This document shows positions 10,496-16,324 of a stretch of DNA of 16,859 nt, piece by piece. Made by a program: the position numbers and the translations under genes. The stretch spans positions 1-16,859 of the forward strand of contig JBEHYF010000122.1 in NCBI GenBank assembly GCA_048498315.1, given 5' to 3'. This DNA comes from Actinoallomurus sp048498315 (lineage in GTDB: Bacteria > Actinomycetota > Actinomycetes > Streptosporangiales > Streptosporangiaceae). A model generated the notes under the pieces. The model was not told the origin of the DNA. It saw nothing but the letters and a program-made list of their open reading frames with translations, and did not search any database. The stretch's first letter is position 1. Each line of letters starts with the position of its first letter.

Positions 10496-11775
10496 GCCGG
10501 GTTTCCTTCCCAGACGGTGGGGCGGCCGCGCAGGAACGTCGCCCGCACCCGGCCCGGCAGCTCCATGCCGGCGAAGGGCGTGTTGCGGCTCTTCGACGCG
10601 AAGCCGGACGGGTCGACGACGGCGCGCACGGCCGGGTCGTACAGCGTCAGGTTGGCCGGGGCGCCGGCCTCGATCGGGCGGCCCTGGCCGGCCAGCCGGC
10701 CGATCCGCGCGGGCCGGACCGACATGCGGTCGGCCACGCCCGCCCAGTCGAGCAGCCCGGTGTCGACCATGGCCGCCTGCACGACGGACAGCGCGGTCTC
10801 CAGCCCGATCATGCCCATCGCGGCGGGCGCCCACTCCGTCTCCTTCGCCTCGGCCGGGTGCGGGGCGTGGTCGGTGGCGACGCAGTCGATCGTGCCGTCG
10901 GCGAGCGCCTCGCGCAGCGCATCGACGTCGGCCTTCGTGCGCAGCGGCGGGTTGACCTTGTAGATCGGGTCGTAGGTCTGCGCCAGCTCGTCGGTGAGCA
11001 GCAGGTGGTGCGGGGTGACCTCGGCGGTCACCTGCCAGCCCTTGCTCTTCGCCCACCGCAGGATCTCGACGGAGCCCGCGGTGGAGACGTGGCAGACGTG
11101 CAGCCGGGAGCCGACGTGCGCGGCCAGCAGGCTGTCGCGGGAGATGATCGCCTCTTCGGCGACCGCCGGCCAGCCGGGCAGGCCGAGCCGCCCGGAGACC
11201 TCGCCCTCGTTCATCTGCGCGTGCTCGGTCAGCCGCGGCTCCTGGGCGTGCTGGGCGATCACGCCGTCGAACGCCTTGACGTACTCCAGCGCGCGGCGCA
11301 TCAGTACGGCGTCGGACACGCAGTGCCCGTCGTCGGAGAAGACCCGCACGCGGGCCGCCGAGTCGGCCATCGCGCCCAGCTCGGCGAGCCGCTCGCCGTC
11401 CAGGCCGCGGGTGACCGCGCCGATCGGGTGCACGTCGCAGTGGCCGGCCTCGCGGCCGAGCCGCCACACCTGCTCGACGACGCCCGCGGTGTCGGCGACC
11501 GGCTCGGTGTTGGCCATGGCGTGCACGGCCGTGTAGCCGCCGGCCGCCGCGGCGCGGGTGCCGGTCTCGACGGTCTCGGCGTCCTCGCGGCCGGGCTCGC
11601 GCAGGTGGGTGTGCAGGTCGACCAGGCCGGGCAGCGCGATCAGCCCATCGGCCTCGACCACCGTGGCGCCCGCCGCCGCCAGGCCGTCGCCGACCCCGGC
11701 GATGACGCCGTCGCGGATCAGGATGTCGCCGGGCGCGCCGCCGAGGATCCGGGCGCCCTTGATCAGGAACGTCAC
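10492..11775 (-). CDS. pyrC: Dihydroorotase (class I)
   Basis: PyrC cyclises N-carbamoyl-aspartate to dihydroorotate in an amidohydrolase TIM barrel. At 427 residues it is class I size. Metal-ligand positions are visible: H55-x-H57 in DLHTHLREPG, the FSDDG aspartates (148-149), His176 (AQHAQE), His229 (VCHVST) and Asp302 (TDHAPH). Asp at the bridging position, rather than a carboxylated Lys, agrees with the class I bacterial enzymes that act with PyrB. The SKSRNTPF segment (394-401) is characteristic. Start GTG 11775 lies in a GTGA overlap with the pyrB stop, and the stop overlaps carA by 4 nt. In some bacteria class I PyrC forms a complex with PyrB; the tight coupling here would suit that, but this is inference. 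Confidence 0.97.
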   Translation of the reverse strand: MTFLIKGARILGGAPGDILIRDGVIAGVGDGLAAAGATVVEADGLIALPGLVDLHTHLREPGREDAETVETGTRAAAAGGYTAVHAMANTEPVADTAGVVEQVWRLGREAGHCDVHPIGAVTRGLDGERLAELGAMADSAARVRVFSDDGHCVSDAVLMRRALEYVKAFDGVIAQHAQEPRLTEHAQMNEGEVSGRLGLPGWPAVAEEAIISRDSLLAAHVGSRLHVCHVSTAGSVEILRWAKSKGWQVTAEVTPHHLLLTDELAQTYDPIYKVNPPLRTKADVDALREALADGTIDCVATDHAPHPAEAKETEWAPAAMGMIGLETALSVVQAAMVDTGLLDWAGVADRMSVRPARIGRLAGQGRPIEAGAPANLTLYDPAVRAVVDPSGFASKSRNTPFAGMELPGRVRATFLRGRPTVWEGNPA

Positions 11776-12767
11776 GCGTCTTCCCTTCTGGGGCCGGGCC
11801 CGGATGCGGTCGCGGCGGTCTCGGGGGCGGGCTCGGCGGCGCCGCCGATCGCCGGCTCGGAGCCGCCGAGCAGGAGGTACAGGACGGCCATGCGGACGGT
11901 CACGCCGTTGGCGACCTGCTCGACGATGGTCGAGCGGGGCGAGTCGGCGACCTCCGCGGCGATCTCGACGCCGCGGTTCATCGGGCCCGGGTGCATGACG
12001 ATCGCGTGGTCCTGCAGCACGGCCATGCGGCCGGCGTCGAGGCCGTACCGCCGGCTGTACTCCCGGACGGTCGGGAAGTAGGCGGCGGTCATGCGTTCGC
12101 GCTGCACCCGCAGCATCATCACGACGTCGCTCTTGGGCAGCACGGCGTCGAAGTCGTAGGAGACCTCACACGGCCAGGTGTCGATCGCGACCGGGAACAG
12201 CGTCGGCGGCGCGACCAGGGTGACCTCGGCGCCAAGGGTGTTCAGCAGCAGCACGTTGGATCGGGCGACGCGGCTGTGCAGGATGTCGCCGACGATCGTG
12301 ACGCGGCGGCCGTCGAGGTCGCCGAGGCGGCGCCGCATCGTGTAGGCGTCGAGCAGCGCCTGCGTCGGGTGCTCGTGCGTGCCGTCGCCGGCGTTCACGA
12401 CGCTGCCGCGCACCCACCCGGCCAGCCGCTGCGGCGCGCCGGAGGCGTTGTGCCGGATGACGACGCCGTCGGCGCCCATCGCCTCCAGGGTCAGCGCGGT
12501 GTCCTTCAGGCTCTCGCCCTTGGACACGCTGGACCCCTTCGCGGAGAAATTGATCACGTCGGCCGACAGCCGTTTGGCCGCCGCCTCGAACGAGATGCGG
12601 GTGCGGGTGGAGTCTTCGAAGAACAGGTTGACGACGGTGCGCCCGCGCAGCGTCGGCAGCTTCTTGATCGGCCGGTCGGCGATCCGGGCCAGCTCATCGG
12701 CGGTGTCGAGGATGAGCAGGGCGTCGTCGCGGGTCAGGTCGGCGGCCGAGATGAGATGGCGTTTCAC
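11772..12767 (-). CDS. pyrB: Aspartate carbamoyltransferase catalytic subunit
   Basis: PyrB joins carbamoyl phosphate and aspartate, the committed step of pyrimidine synthesis. Family marks are FFEDSTRTRISFE (49-61) with the carbamoyl-phosphate-binding STRTR, the mobile-loop Lys83 (SVSKGES), HPTQ (133-136), the aspartate-side LRVQRER (219-225) and HPGPMNRG (259-266). No pyrI regulatory subunit is present in the window, as in other Gram-positive types, so feedback control probably acts through PyrR and CarB. Residues from about 302 form a Gly/Ala/Pro-rich tail of some 30 residues beyond the usual end. Start GTG 12767 overlaps the pyrR stop (GTGA), and the end overlaps pyrC. Confidence 0.98.
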   Translation of the reverse strand: MKRHLISAADLTRDDALLILDTADELARIADRPIKKLPTLRGRTVVNLFFEDSTRTRISFEAAAKRLSADVINFSAKGSSVSKGESLKDTALTLEAMGADGVVIRHNASGAPQRLAGWVRGSVVNAGDGTHEHPTQALLDAYTMRRRLGDLDGRRVTIVGDILHSRVARSNVLLLNTLGAEVTLVAPPTLFPVAIDTWPCEVSYDFDAVLPKSDVVMMLRVQRERMTAAYFPTVREYSRRYGLDAGRMAVLQDHAIVMHPGPMNRGVEIAAEVADSPRSTIVEQVANGVTVRMAVLYLLLGGSEPAIGGAAEPAPETAATASGPGPRREDA

Positions 12768-13348
12768 GCGGGCACCCCCAGAAGGACGGCGTCGCGGCCG
12801 TCGACCTCGGTGAGCAGGACCCGGACGTTCTCGCGCGTGCTCGTGGGCAGGTTCTTGCCCACATAGTCGGCGCGGATGGGCAGCTCACGGTGACCGCGGT
12901 CGACGAGCGTGGCGAGCTGGACGGCGCGCGGGCGGCCCAGGTCGTTCAGCGCGTCGAGGGCGGCACGGACGGTGCGGCCGGAGTAGAGCACGTCGTCGAC
13001 GAGGACGACGAGGCGGTCGTCGACGCCCTCTGGCGGCAGCTCGGTGCGGCCCAGCGCACGGGCCGGGCGCAGCCGGAGGTCGTCGCGGTACATGGTCACG
13101 TCGAGCGAGCCGTGCGGCACGGCGCGGCCCTCGACGCTCTCGATGCGCTCGGCGAGCCGGCCGGCGAGGGTGACGCCGCGTGTCGGGATGCCCAGCAGGA
13201 CGATGTCGCGGCCGCCCTTGGTGCGCTCCAGGATCTCGTGGGCGATGCGGGTGAGCGCCCGGCGGATATCGGGGGCCTCGAGGACGATTTTGTGACTCAC
13301 GTCACTTCGGGGTGACGGCCCGCGCTCGGGCACGGGAGCAGCATTCAC
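12764..13348 (-). CDS. pyrR: Bifunctional pyr operon RNA-binding regulator / uracil phosphoribosyltransferase
   Basis: PyrR binds pyr mRNA when UMP is abundant and lowers operon expression; it also has weak uracil phosphoribosyltransferase activity. The type I PRTase fold is clear, with the PRPP loop VVLVDDVLYSGRT (114-126), the IPTRGV segment near residue 55, MYRDDL (86-91) and VDRGHRELPIRADYVGKN (149-166). About 17 N-terminal residues precede the core (SHKIVLEAPDI). Two adjacent in-frame GTG codons exist, at 13351 and 13348. The strong AAAGGAGG (13363-13356) stands 4 nt from the first and 7 nt from the second, so the second is preferred; the difference is one residue. It is the first gene of the nine-gene operon and faces bldD. 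Its own leader carries a PyrR-binding-loop consensus. Confidence 0.97.
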   Translation of the reverse strand: MNAAPVPERGPSPRSDVSHKIVLEAPDIRRALTRIAHEILERTKGGRDIVLLGIPTRGVTLAGRLAERIESVEGRAVPHGSLDVTMYRDDLRLRPARALGRTELPPEGVDDRLVVLVDDVLYSGRTVRAALDALNDLGRPRAVQLATLVDRGHRELPIRADYVGKNLPTSTRENVRVLLTEVDGRDAVLLGVPA

Positions 13349-13355
13349 CACGGAA

Positions 13356-13390
13356 CCTCCTTTCCCGCCTCACGGGACGGGCTTTAAAGG
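13356..13390 (-). promoter_or_regulatory. PyrR-binding loop that sequesters the pyrR Shine-Dalgarno sequence
   Basis: Read on the transcript, positions 13378-13367 match the known PyrR-binding consensus core RUCCNGNGAGGY in all twelve places (GUCCCGUGAGGC). Around it folds CCCG-U-CC-CGUGA-GG-CGGG: a lower stem, a bulged U, an upper CC/GG stem and a GNGA loop. Outside this, CCUUU (13390-13386) pairs with AAAGG (13363-13359), the first part of the AAAGGAGG ribosome-binding site. PyrR bound to the loop should therefore block translation of pyrR and, by coupling, of the operon. PyrR-dependent translational repression is known in Mycobacterium smegmatis. No attenuator terminator is seen here. Confidence 0.75.
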
Positions 13391-13406
13391 ACGTCGGTCG
13401 CCCTTC

Positions 13407-13415
13407 ACGTTAGCA
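13407..13415 (-). promoter_or_regulatory. Candidate extended -10 promoter of the pyr operon
   Basis: TGCTAACGT on the minus strand is an extended -10 element (TGN followed by TANNNT); no good -35 is present at 17-18 nt. The start point would be near 13400, giving a leader of about 50 nt made up almost entirely of the PyrR loop. An alternative is TTGTCA (13467-13462) with TACCGG (13443-13438), 18 nt apart, which would give a leader of about 85 nt. Confidence 0.4.
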
Positions 13416-13620
13416 GCACCGCCAAGTGGATTCCCCACCGGTACTGTCGTGTTTACGCTGGTGACAACGCTGCGCGAGCGGACGTGGCCGCGGCCGCCCG
13501 ACGATGCACCAAGGTTTTACCCGGCCCTCCCGGGCCGCCCGGCGACCGGGCCGCAGGCGCCCGAACCCCCGTCCACACCGGGTTTTCCGGGCCCTCGCGA
13601 GGCCGCGGCGGGCCGTGCGG

Positions 13621-13647
13621 AACCGGTGACGGATTCGCCGGTTTTTT
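13621..13647 (+). terminator. Rho-independent terminator upstream of bldD
   Basis: AACCGG (13621-13626) pairs with CCGGTT (13638-13643) and runs into six consecutive T (13642-13647), a textbook intrinsic terminator for the plus strand and rare in this GC-rich DNA. It ends 10 nt before the -35 of the bldD promoter. No plus-strand gene precedes it; 13416-13620 holds only GC-rich palindromes and no convincing coding region. It may insulate bldD from transcription initiated inside the pyrR control region, or end a short RNA. Confidence 0.6.
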
Positions 13648-13656
13648 CCAATCAGC

Positions 13657-13685
13657 TTGACCTGGAGCCCTCCCCGTTTTACCGT
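13657..13685 (+). promoter_or_regulatory. bldD promoter
   Basis: -35 TTGACC (13657-13662) and -10 TACCGT (13680-13685) are spaced 17 nt apart, a good match to the housekeeping sigma consensus. The predicted start is near 13692, about 160 nt before the bldD ATG, so the gene has a long leader. Confidence 0.65.
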
Positions 13686-13697
13686 CACTGTCCGTAA
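13685..13697 (+). promoter_or_regulatory. BldD-like operator overlapping the bldD start point
   Basis: TCACTGTCCGTAA contains the two half-sites TNAC and GTNA of the BldD box at the exact consensus spacing of five bases; the central CWG is not matched. It covers the end of the -10 and the predicted +1, as expected for autorepression. BldD is known to repress its own promoter in Streptomyces coelicolor. Confidence 0.5.
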
Positions 13698-13852
13698 CCA
13701 TCCCAGGAGATGGACCCCTCGGCGGTCCGGCCCCAGGCCAGGCCGAGAGTGCGCCCAACGGCACACCCGTCCGGGGAGGCGGGGATTCCCCTCCGTGGTC
13801 CCCTCCCGGGCCGAACATCGACGACGAGAAAGTGAGCCTGGGGGCCGCAACG
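13698..13852 (+). other. Long structured 5' leader of bldD
   Basis: About 155 nt of untranslated leader. It includes a GGACC/GGTCC hairpin (13712-13716 with 13724-13728) and a GGGG/CCCC hairpin near 13780-13795. No riboswitch class is recognised. There is no strong ribosome-binding site right before the ATG; the GGGGG run 8-12 nt upstream is the best candidate. Confidence 0.35.
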
Positions 13853-14347
13853 ATGCCGTCTGAATACGCAAAGGCTCTCGGCGCGAGGCTTCGCGCCATC
13901 CGCACGCAGCAGGGCCTGTCCCTGCACGGTGTGGAGGAGAAATCACGTGGCCGCTGGAAGGCCGTCGTCGTGGGTTCGTACGAGCGGGGCGACCGCGCCG
14001 TCACCGTTCAGAAGCTGGCCGAGCTCGCCGATTTCTACGGCGTGCCGGTATCGGAGTTGCTGCCCGGCGGGGCCGCGCCGAGCCCGCTGGGCCCGACGCC
14101 GAAGCTCGTGATCGATCTTGAGCGACTCCAGCAGCTTCCGAAGGACAAGGCCGGTCCACTCGCCCGCTACGCCGCGACGATCCAGAGCCAGCGGGGCGAC
14201 TACAACGGAAAGGTCCTGTCCATCCGGCAGGAGGACCTGCGCTCGCTCGCGGTGATCTATGACAAGTCGCCGACCGAGCTGACCGAGGAACTCATCGGCT
14301 GGGGCGTGCTCGATCCCGAGGCGCGCCGCGCGGTCGAGGCGTTCTGA
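13853..14347 (+). CDS. bldD: BldD, c-di-GMP-dependent master regulator of development
   Basis: BldD represses sporulation genes during vegetative growth. It dimerises on DNA when a c-di-GMP tetramer bridges its C-terminal domains. The 164-residue protein has an N-terminal XRE-type helix-turn-helix (about 5-70), including LRAIRTQQGLSLHGVEEKS (13-31), WKAVVVGSYERGDRAVTV (35-52) and LAELADFYGVP (55-65). The C-terminal effector domain carries the c-di-GMP signature RxD-X8-RxxD exactly: R114-G-D116 and R125-Q-E-D128, at the same residue numbers as in S. coelicolor, where the second motif reads RQDD. ATG 13853 is chosen because homologues start SEYAK; an in-frame GTG at 13832 would add seven residues. 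It is divergent from pyrR, as in Streptomyces, and is probably autoregulated. Confidence 0.97.
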   Translation: MPSEYAKALGARLRAIRTQQGLSLHGVEEKSRGRWKAVVVGSYERGDRAVTVQKLAELADFYGVPVSELLPGGAAPSPLGPTPKLVIDLERLQQLPKDKAGPLARYAATIQSQRGDYNGKVLSIRQEDLRSLAVIYDKSPTELTEELIGWGVLDPEARRAVEAF

Positions 14348-14397
14348 CGCGTCACCGTCCCGCGCGGGCCCCGTCGGCGCCGCGTGGAGGTGACGCG
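14348..14397 (+). terminator. First hairpin after bldD
   Basis: Starting at the base after the bldD stop, CGCGTCACC (14348-14356) is perfectly complementary to GGTGACGCG (14389-14397), a 9-bp stem with a 32-nt GC-rich loop. It may form the first of two tandem terminators. There is no T tract. Confidence 0.4.
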
Positions 14398-14428
14398 CGT
14401 GCTCTCGAAGGCACGCTCGGCAGTACGA

Positions 14429-14459
14429 GACCCCGCCCGGCGTCCGGCCGGGCGGGGTC
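14429..14459. terminator. Strong bidirectional hairpin terminator between bldD and the deacylase gene
   Basis: GACCCCGCCCGGC and GCCGGGCGGGGTC form a perfect 13-bp stem with a 5-nt loop (14442-14446). It lies between two convergent genes and can serve both. It lacks a U tract, as actinobacterial terminators often do. Confidence 0.75.
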
Positions 14460-14552
14460 CGCCGCCTCCGGAGCCGCGCTCCGCCCGCCGGGCCGGCCGG
14501 GCGCCGGGCGTGGTCCTTCGGCCCCGTGCGAGGGCGCGCGGCCGCGCCGGTG

Positions 14553-15017
14553 TCAGCCGACGTCGGCCGGCGTGCCGCCCGTGATGCGCAGCAGCTCCTC
14601 GTAGGATGTCGGGAAGACGGTATGCGGGTGGCCGGCGGCCGCCCAGACGACGTCGTACTTGGCCAGCCACTCGTCGACCAGCGTGCGGACGGGCGCGGGA
14701 TGGCCGACGGGCGCGACGCCGCCGATCGGCTGGCCGGTGGCCGCCCGCACGAAGTCCGGGTCGGCGCGCTTCACCTTCGCCGCGCCGATGAGCTCGGCGA
14801 CCTTGGCGGTGTCGACGCGATGCGCGCCGCTGGTCAGCACGAGCAGCGGCTCACCGTCGGCGGCGAAGATCAGGCTGTTGGCGATGGCTCCGACGTCGCA
14901 GCCGAGCTGGGCCGCCGCCGTCGCGGCCGTGGGAGCCGCCTCCGGCAGCTCCCGTACCTGCCCGACGGCGCCGAGCTCGCGCAGGCGGGCGGCGACGTGT
15001 TCGGCGTTGGGATGCAT
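14553..15017 (-). CDS. YbaK/ProX-type aminoacyl-tRNA deacylase domain protein
   Basis: This 154-residue, single-domain protein belongs to the YbaK/EbsC superfamily, whose members hydrolyse wrongly charged tRNA (Cys- or Ala-tRNA(Pro), for example) in trans. Family features are AIANSLIFAADGEPLLVL (44-61), SGAHRVD (63-69), the GGVAPVGH motif (99-106) and AAGHPHTVFPTSYEELL (127-143). At the position of the YbaK lysine the sequence has Asn47 (ANSLIF), so the exact tRNA substrate cannot be read from the sequence. It is convergent with bldD. ATG 15017 has only a weak AGGGTG upstream, and a good -10 lies 6 nt before the ATG, so the message may be leaderless. No functional link to the neighbours is apparent. 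Confidence 0.9.
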   Translation of the reverse strand: MHPNAEHVAARLRELGAVGQVRELPEAAPTAATAAAQLGCDVGAIANSLIFAADGEPLLVLTSGAHRVDTAKVAELIGAAKVKRADPDFVRAATGQPIGGVAPVGHPAPVRTLVDEWLAKYDVVWAAAGHPHTVFPTSYEELLRITGGTPADVG

Positions 15018-15023
15018 GGCAGC

Positions 15024-15029
15024 ACCCTA
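15024..15029 (-). promoter_or_regulatory. -10 element giving a probable leaderless deacylase mRNA
   Basis: TAGGGT on the minus strand fits TAGRNT and ends 6 nt before the ATG, which places +1 at or near the A of the start codon. No clear -35 is visible. Leaderless messages are common in actinobacteria. Confidence 0.4.
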
Positions 15030-15296
15030 CGACGTCCACCGGGCCCTCCGTTCGCGCCGGGCGGGCCCGCCGCGCGCCCGGCCGCACCGCGCGATCCGGC
15101 GCGCGACCGGCTCGGGCCGCGCGCCGGCCGGCCCGTCCCGGTCCTCCCCGCTTCGCGCGGTCCCGCCCGGCTCGCACGGTCCCGCAGGGCTCAGACCGGC
15201 CCCGCCGCGCCGGACGCCGCGGGCGCCCCCGCACCGATGCGAGCCCGCCCGCCCGGACCACGGCGCGGCCGGCTCGCCGCCGCGCCGGGCGTCGTG
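15030..15296. other. GC-rich intergenic stretch with no recognised feature
   Basis: About 270 bases upstream of the deacylase gene and downstream of the AhpD-family gene. They are extremely GC-rich with many short CCGG/GCGC repeats. I see no coding region with family resemblance, no RNA gene and no convincing terminator. Confidence 0.5.
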
Positions 15297-15908
15297 CTAG
15301 AGCTGGCCTTCCGGATGCGGCGCCGTGGCGGGCACGGCGCACACCATTCCCTCGCTGACGTCCGCCGAGCCGATGCCCAGCGCCAGGTTGAACCGGCCGC
15401 GCAGGTTCTCCAGCGCGATCACGAACGTCAACTCGACGAGCTGGGCCTCGTCGAAGTGCTCGCGCAGCTCCGCGAAGAGCGCGTCGGGCACGTCGACGGG
15501 CGTGCGGCTCATACCGGTCGCGTAGTCGAGCACGAGCTTGTCGACCTCGGAGAACAGCGAGCTCGTGCGGTAGGACGGCAGCGCGAGCAGCTGCTCGTCG
15601 CTCACCCCCTGGCGGCGGGCGATCTGCGAGCCGAGATCGATGCAGTACTCGCAGTGCGTGAGCGTGGCCGCCTTCAGCTCCGCCAGCGTCTTCAGGCGCT
15701 CGTCGACGCGCCCCTGGCGGGCCGTGGCCGCCTCCAGCCGTGCGTAGGCACGCAGGAGGGCGGGCAGGTGCGCGAAGACCCGGAGCGGCTCGATCATGCC
15801 ATCGGTCTCGCGGCCGGTCAGCCGCCGCAGCTGCCGGTGCGCGAAGCGGTAGCCGAGCCGCACGAACGGGCCCGCGTCGCGGGCGGAGACTCCTGCGATG
15901 CGTGTCAT
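15297..15908 (-). CDS. Carboxymuconolactone decarboxylase / AhpD-family protein
   Basis: This 203-residue all-helical protein belongs to the CMD/AhpD family, many of whose members are peroxidase-type enzymes using a redox CxxC. The family signature is LAELKAATLTHCEYCIDLG (75-93), with Cys86 and Cys89 and the upstream Glu77. The second half has LVELTFVIALENLRGRFNLALGIG (157-180), typical of this subfamily. The first 60 residues are an N-terminal extension (RLGYRFAHRQLRRL). Start ATG 15908 has a perfect AGGAGG (15921-15916) 7 nt upstream. A longer open frame upstream (to 16370) crosses the predicted promoter and is not supported. The gene is divergent from the HEPN gene, and its upstream region carries an ECF41-like promoter motif. 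The physiological substrate is unknown. Confidence 0.92.
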   Translation of the reverse strand: MTRIAGVSARDAGPFVRLGYRFAHRQLRRLTGRETDGMIEPLRVFAHLPALLRAYARLEAATARQGRVDERLKTLAELKAATLTHCEYCIDLGSQIARRQGVSDEQLLALPSYRTSSLFSEVDKLVLDYATGMSRTPVDVPDALFAELREHFDEAQLVELTFVIALENLRGRFNLALGIGSADVSEGMVCAVPATAPHPEGQL

Positions 15909-15981
15909 CGATGCCCCTCCTCGATCATCGGCCGCGACGACGGAGGCCGTCGCGTGGGCCGCGCACCGGAGCGCGCGGCGC

Positions 15982-15991
15982 CATTGCAATG
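15982..15991. promoter_or_regulatory. 10-bp palindrome upstream of the AhpD-family gene
   Basis: CATTGCAATG is a perfect palindrome with an AT-rich core in very GC-rich surroundings, about 75 nt before the ATG and at the predicted start point. It looks like an operator half or core, but the binding protein is unknown. Confidence 0.35.
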
Positions 15992-16018
15992 ACGGACGGC
16001 GGGCCCCGGAATGTGACA
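15991..16018 (-). promoter_or_regulatory. ECF41-like promoter for the AhpD-family gene
   Basis: On the minus strand TGTCACA (16018-16012) is followed after 17 nt by CGTC (15994-15991); a second CGTC lies 4 nt closer. TGTCACA and CGTC are, from memory, the -35 and -10 elements of ECF41-group sigma factors, which control linked carboxymuconolactone decarboxylase, oxidoreductase or epimerase genes. The gene downstream is of the first kind. No sigma-factor gene lies in the window. Confidence 0.5.
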
Positions 16019-16094
16019 GGTCCGGCGAGATCTTCGGAGCCTCCCTACCGTCGCCGGCCGACGGGTAAGGCCTTCCGAACTGGAAGGACACACC

Positions 16095-16117
16095 TGTTCG
16101 ACACACCCATTCGAACA
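16095..16117. repeat. Inverted repeat of LexA-like half-sites
   Basis: TGTTCGA (16095-16101) and TCGAACA (16111-16117) form a perfect 7-bp inverted repeat with a 9-nt spacer, ending 2 nt before the -35 of the HEPN gene promoter. The half-sites equal those of the SOS box but point the other way. Confidence 0.45.
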
Positions 16118-16119
16118 CG

Positions 16120-16148
16120 TTGACGAATGCACGCCACGGCGCTTTACT
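16120..16148 (+). promoter_or_regulatory. Candidate promoter of the HEPN gene
   Basis: -35 TTGACG (16120-16125) is followed after 17 nt by TTTACT (16143-16148), a fair -10. The predicted start, near 16155, falls just before the LexA box, so a bound repressor would cover +1 to about +20. Confidence 0.45.
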
Positions 16149-16156
16149 GGAGACGA

Positions 16157-16174
16157 CTCGAACCTGTGTTCGAG
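16157..16174. promoter_or_regulatory. Perfect actinobacterial SOS box (LexA operator)
   Basis: CTCGAACCTGTGTTCGAG contains TCGAAC-N4-GTTCGA (16158-16173), the mycobacterial/actinobacterial LexA consensus without mismatch, with one more base pair of symmetry on each side. It lies about 150 nt upstream of the HEPN gene and immediately downstream of its predicted promoter. Confidence 0.85.
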
Positions 16175-16247
16175 TATGGCGCGGGGCCCGCGGCCCGCGC
16201 CGAGGGGATCGGCCCGCCGGGCAGCGCATGCCAGAGCGGGACGCGAC

Positions 16248-16283
16248 GGCCGGGCGGGGCGAGGGGAAGCGCTTCGCCCGGCC
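16248..16283 (+). other. Hairpin in the leader of the HEPN gene
   Basis: GGCCGGGCG (16248-16256) pairs perfectly with CGCCCGGCC (16275-16283), and the inner part contains the palindrome GAAGCGCTTC. A second small inverted repeat, CCTGGG/CCCAGG, follows at 16286-16299. The leader of about 170 nt is therefore structured; it holds no supported small ORF. Confidence 0.4.
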
Positions 16284-16324
16284 GCCCTGGGCCCCCAGGC
16301 CCGCGGAGCGGAAGGAGGCACGCC

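Noticed and set aside
13453..13464. Second BldD-like site TTAC...GTGA near pyrR
   Set aside because: The half-sites are separated by four bases where the consensus needs five.
13449..13697. 82-codon plus-strand ORF between pyrR and bldD
   Set aside because: It runs through the intrinsic terminator, the bldD promoter and the BldD-like box, has Pro-rich composition and no ribosome-binding site.
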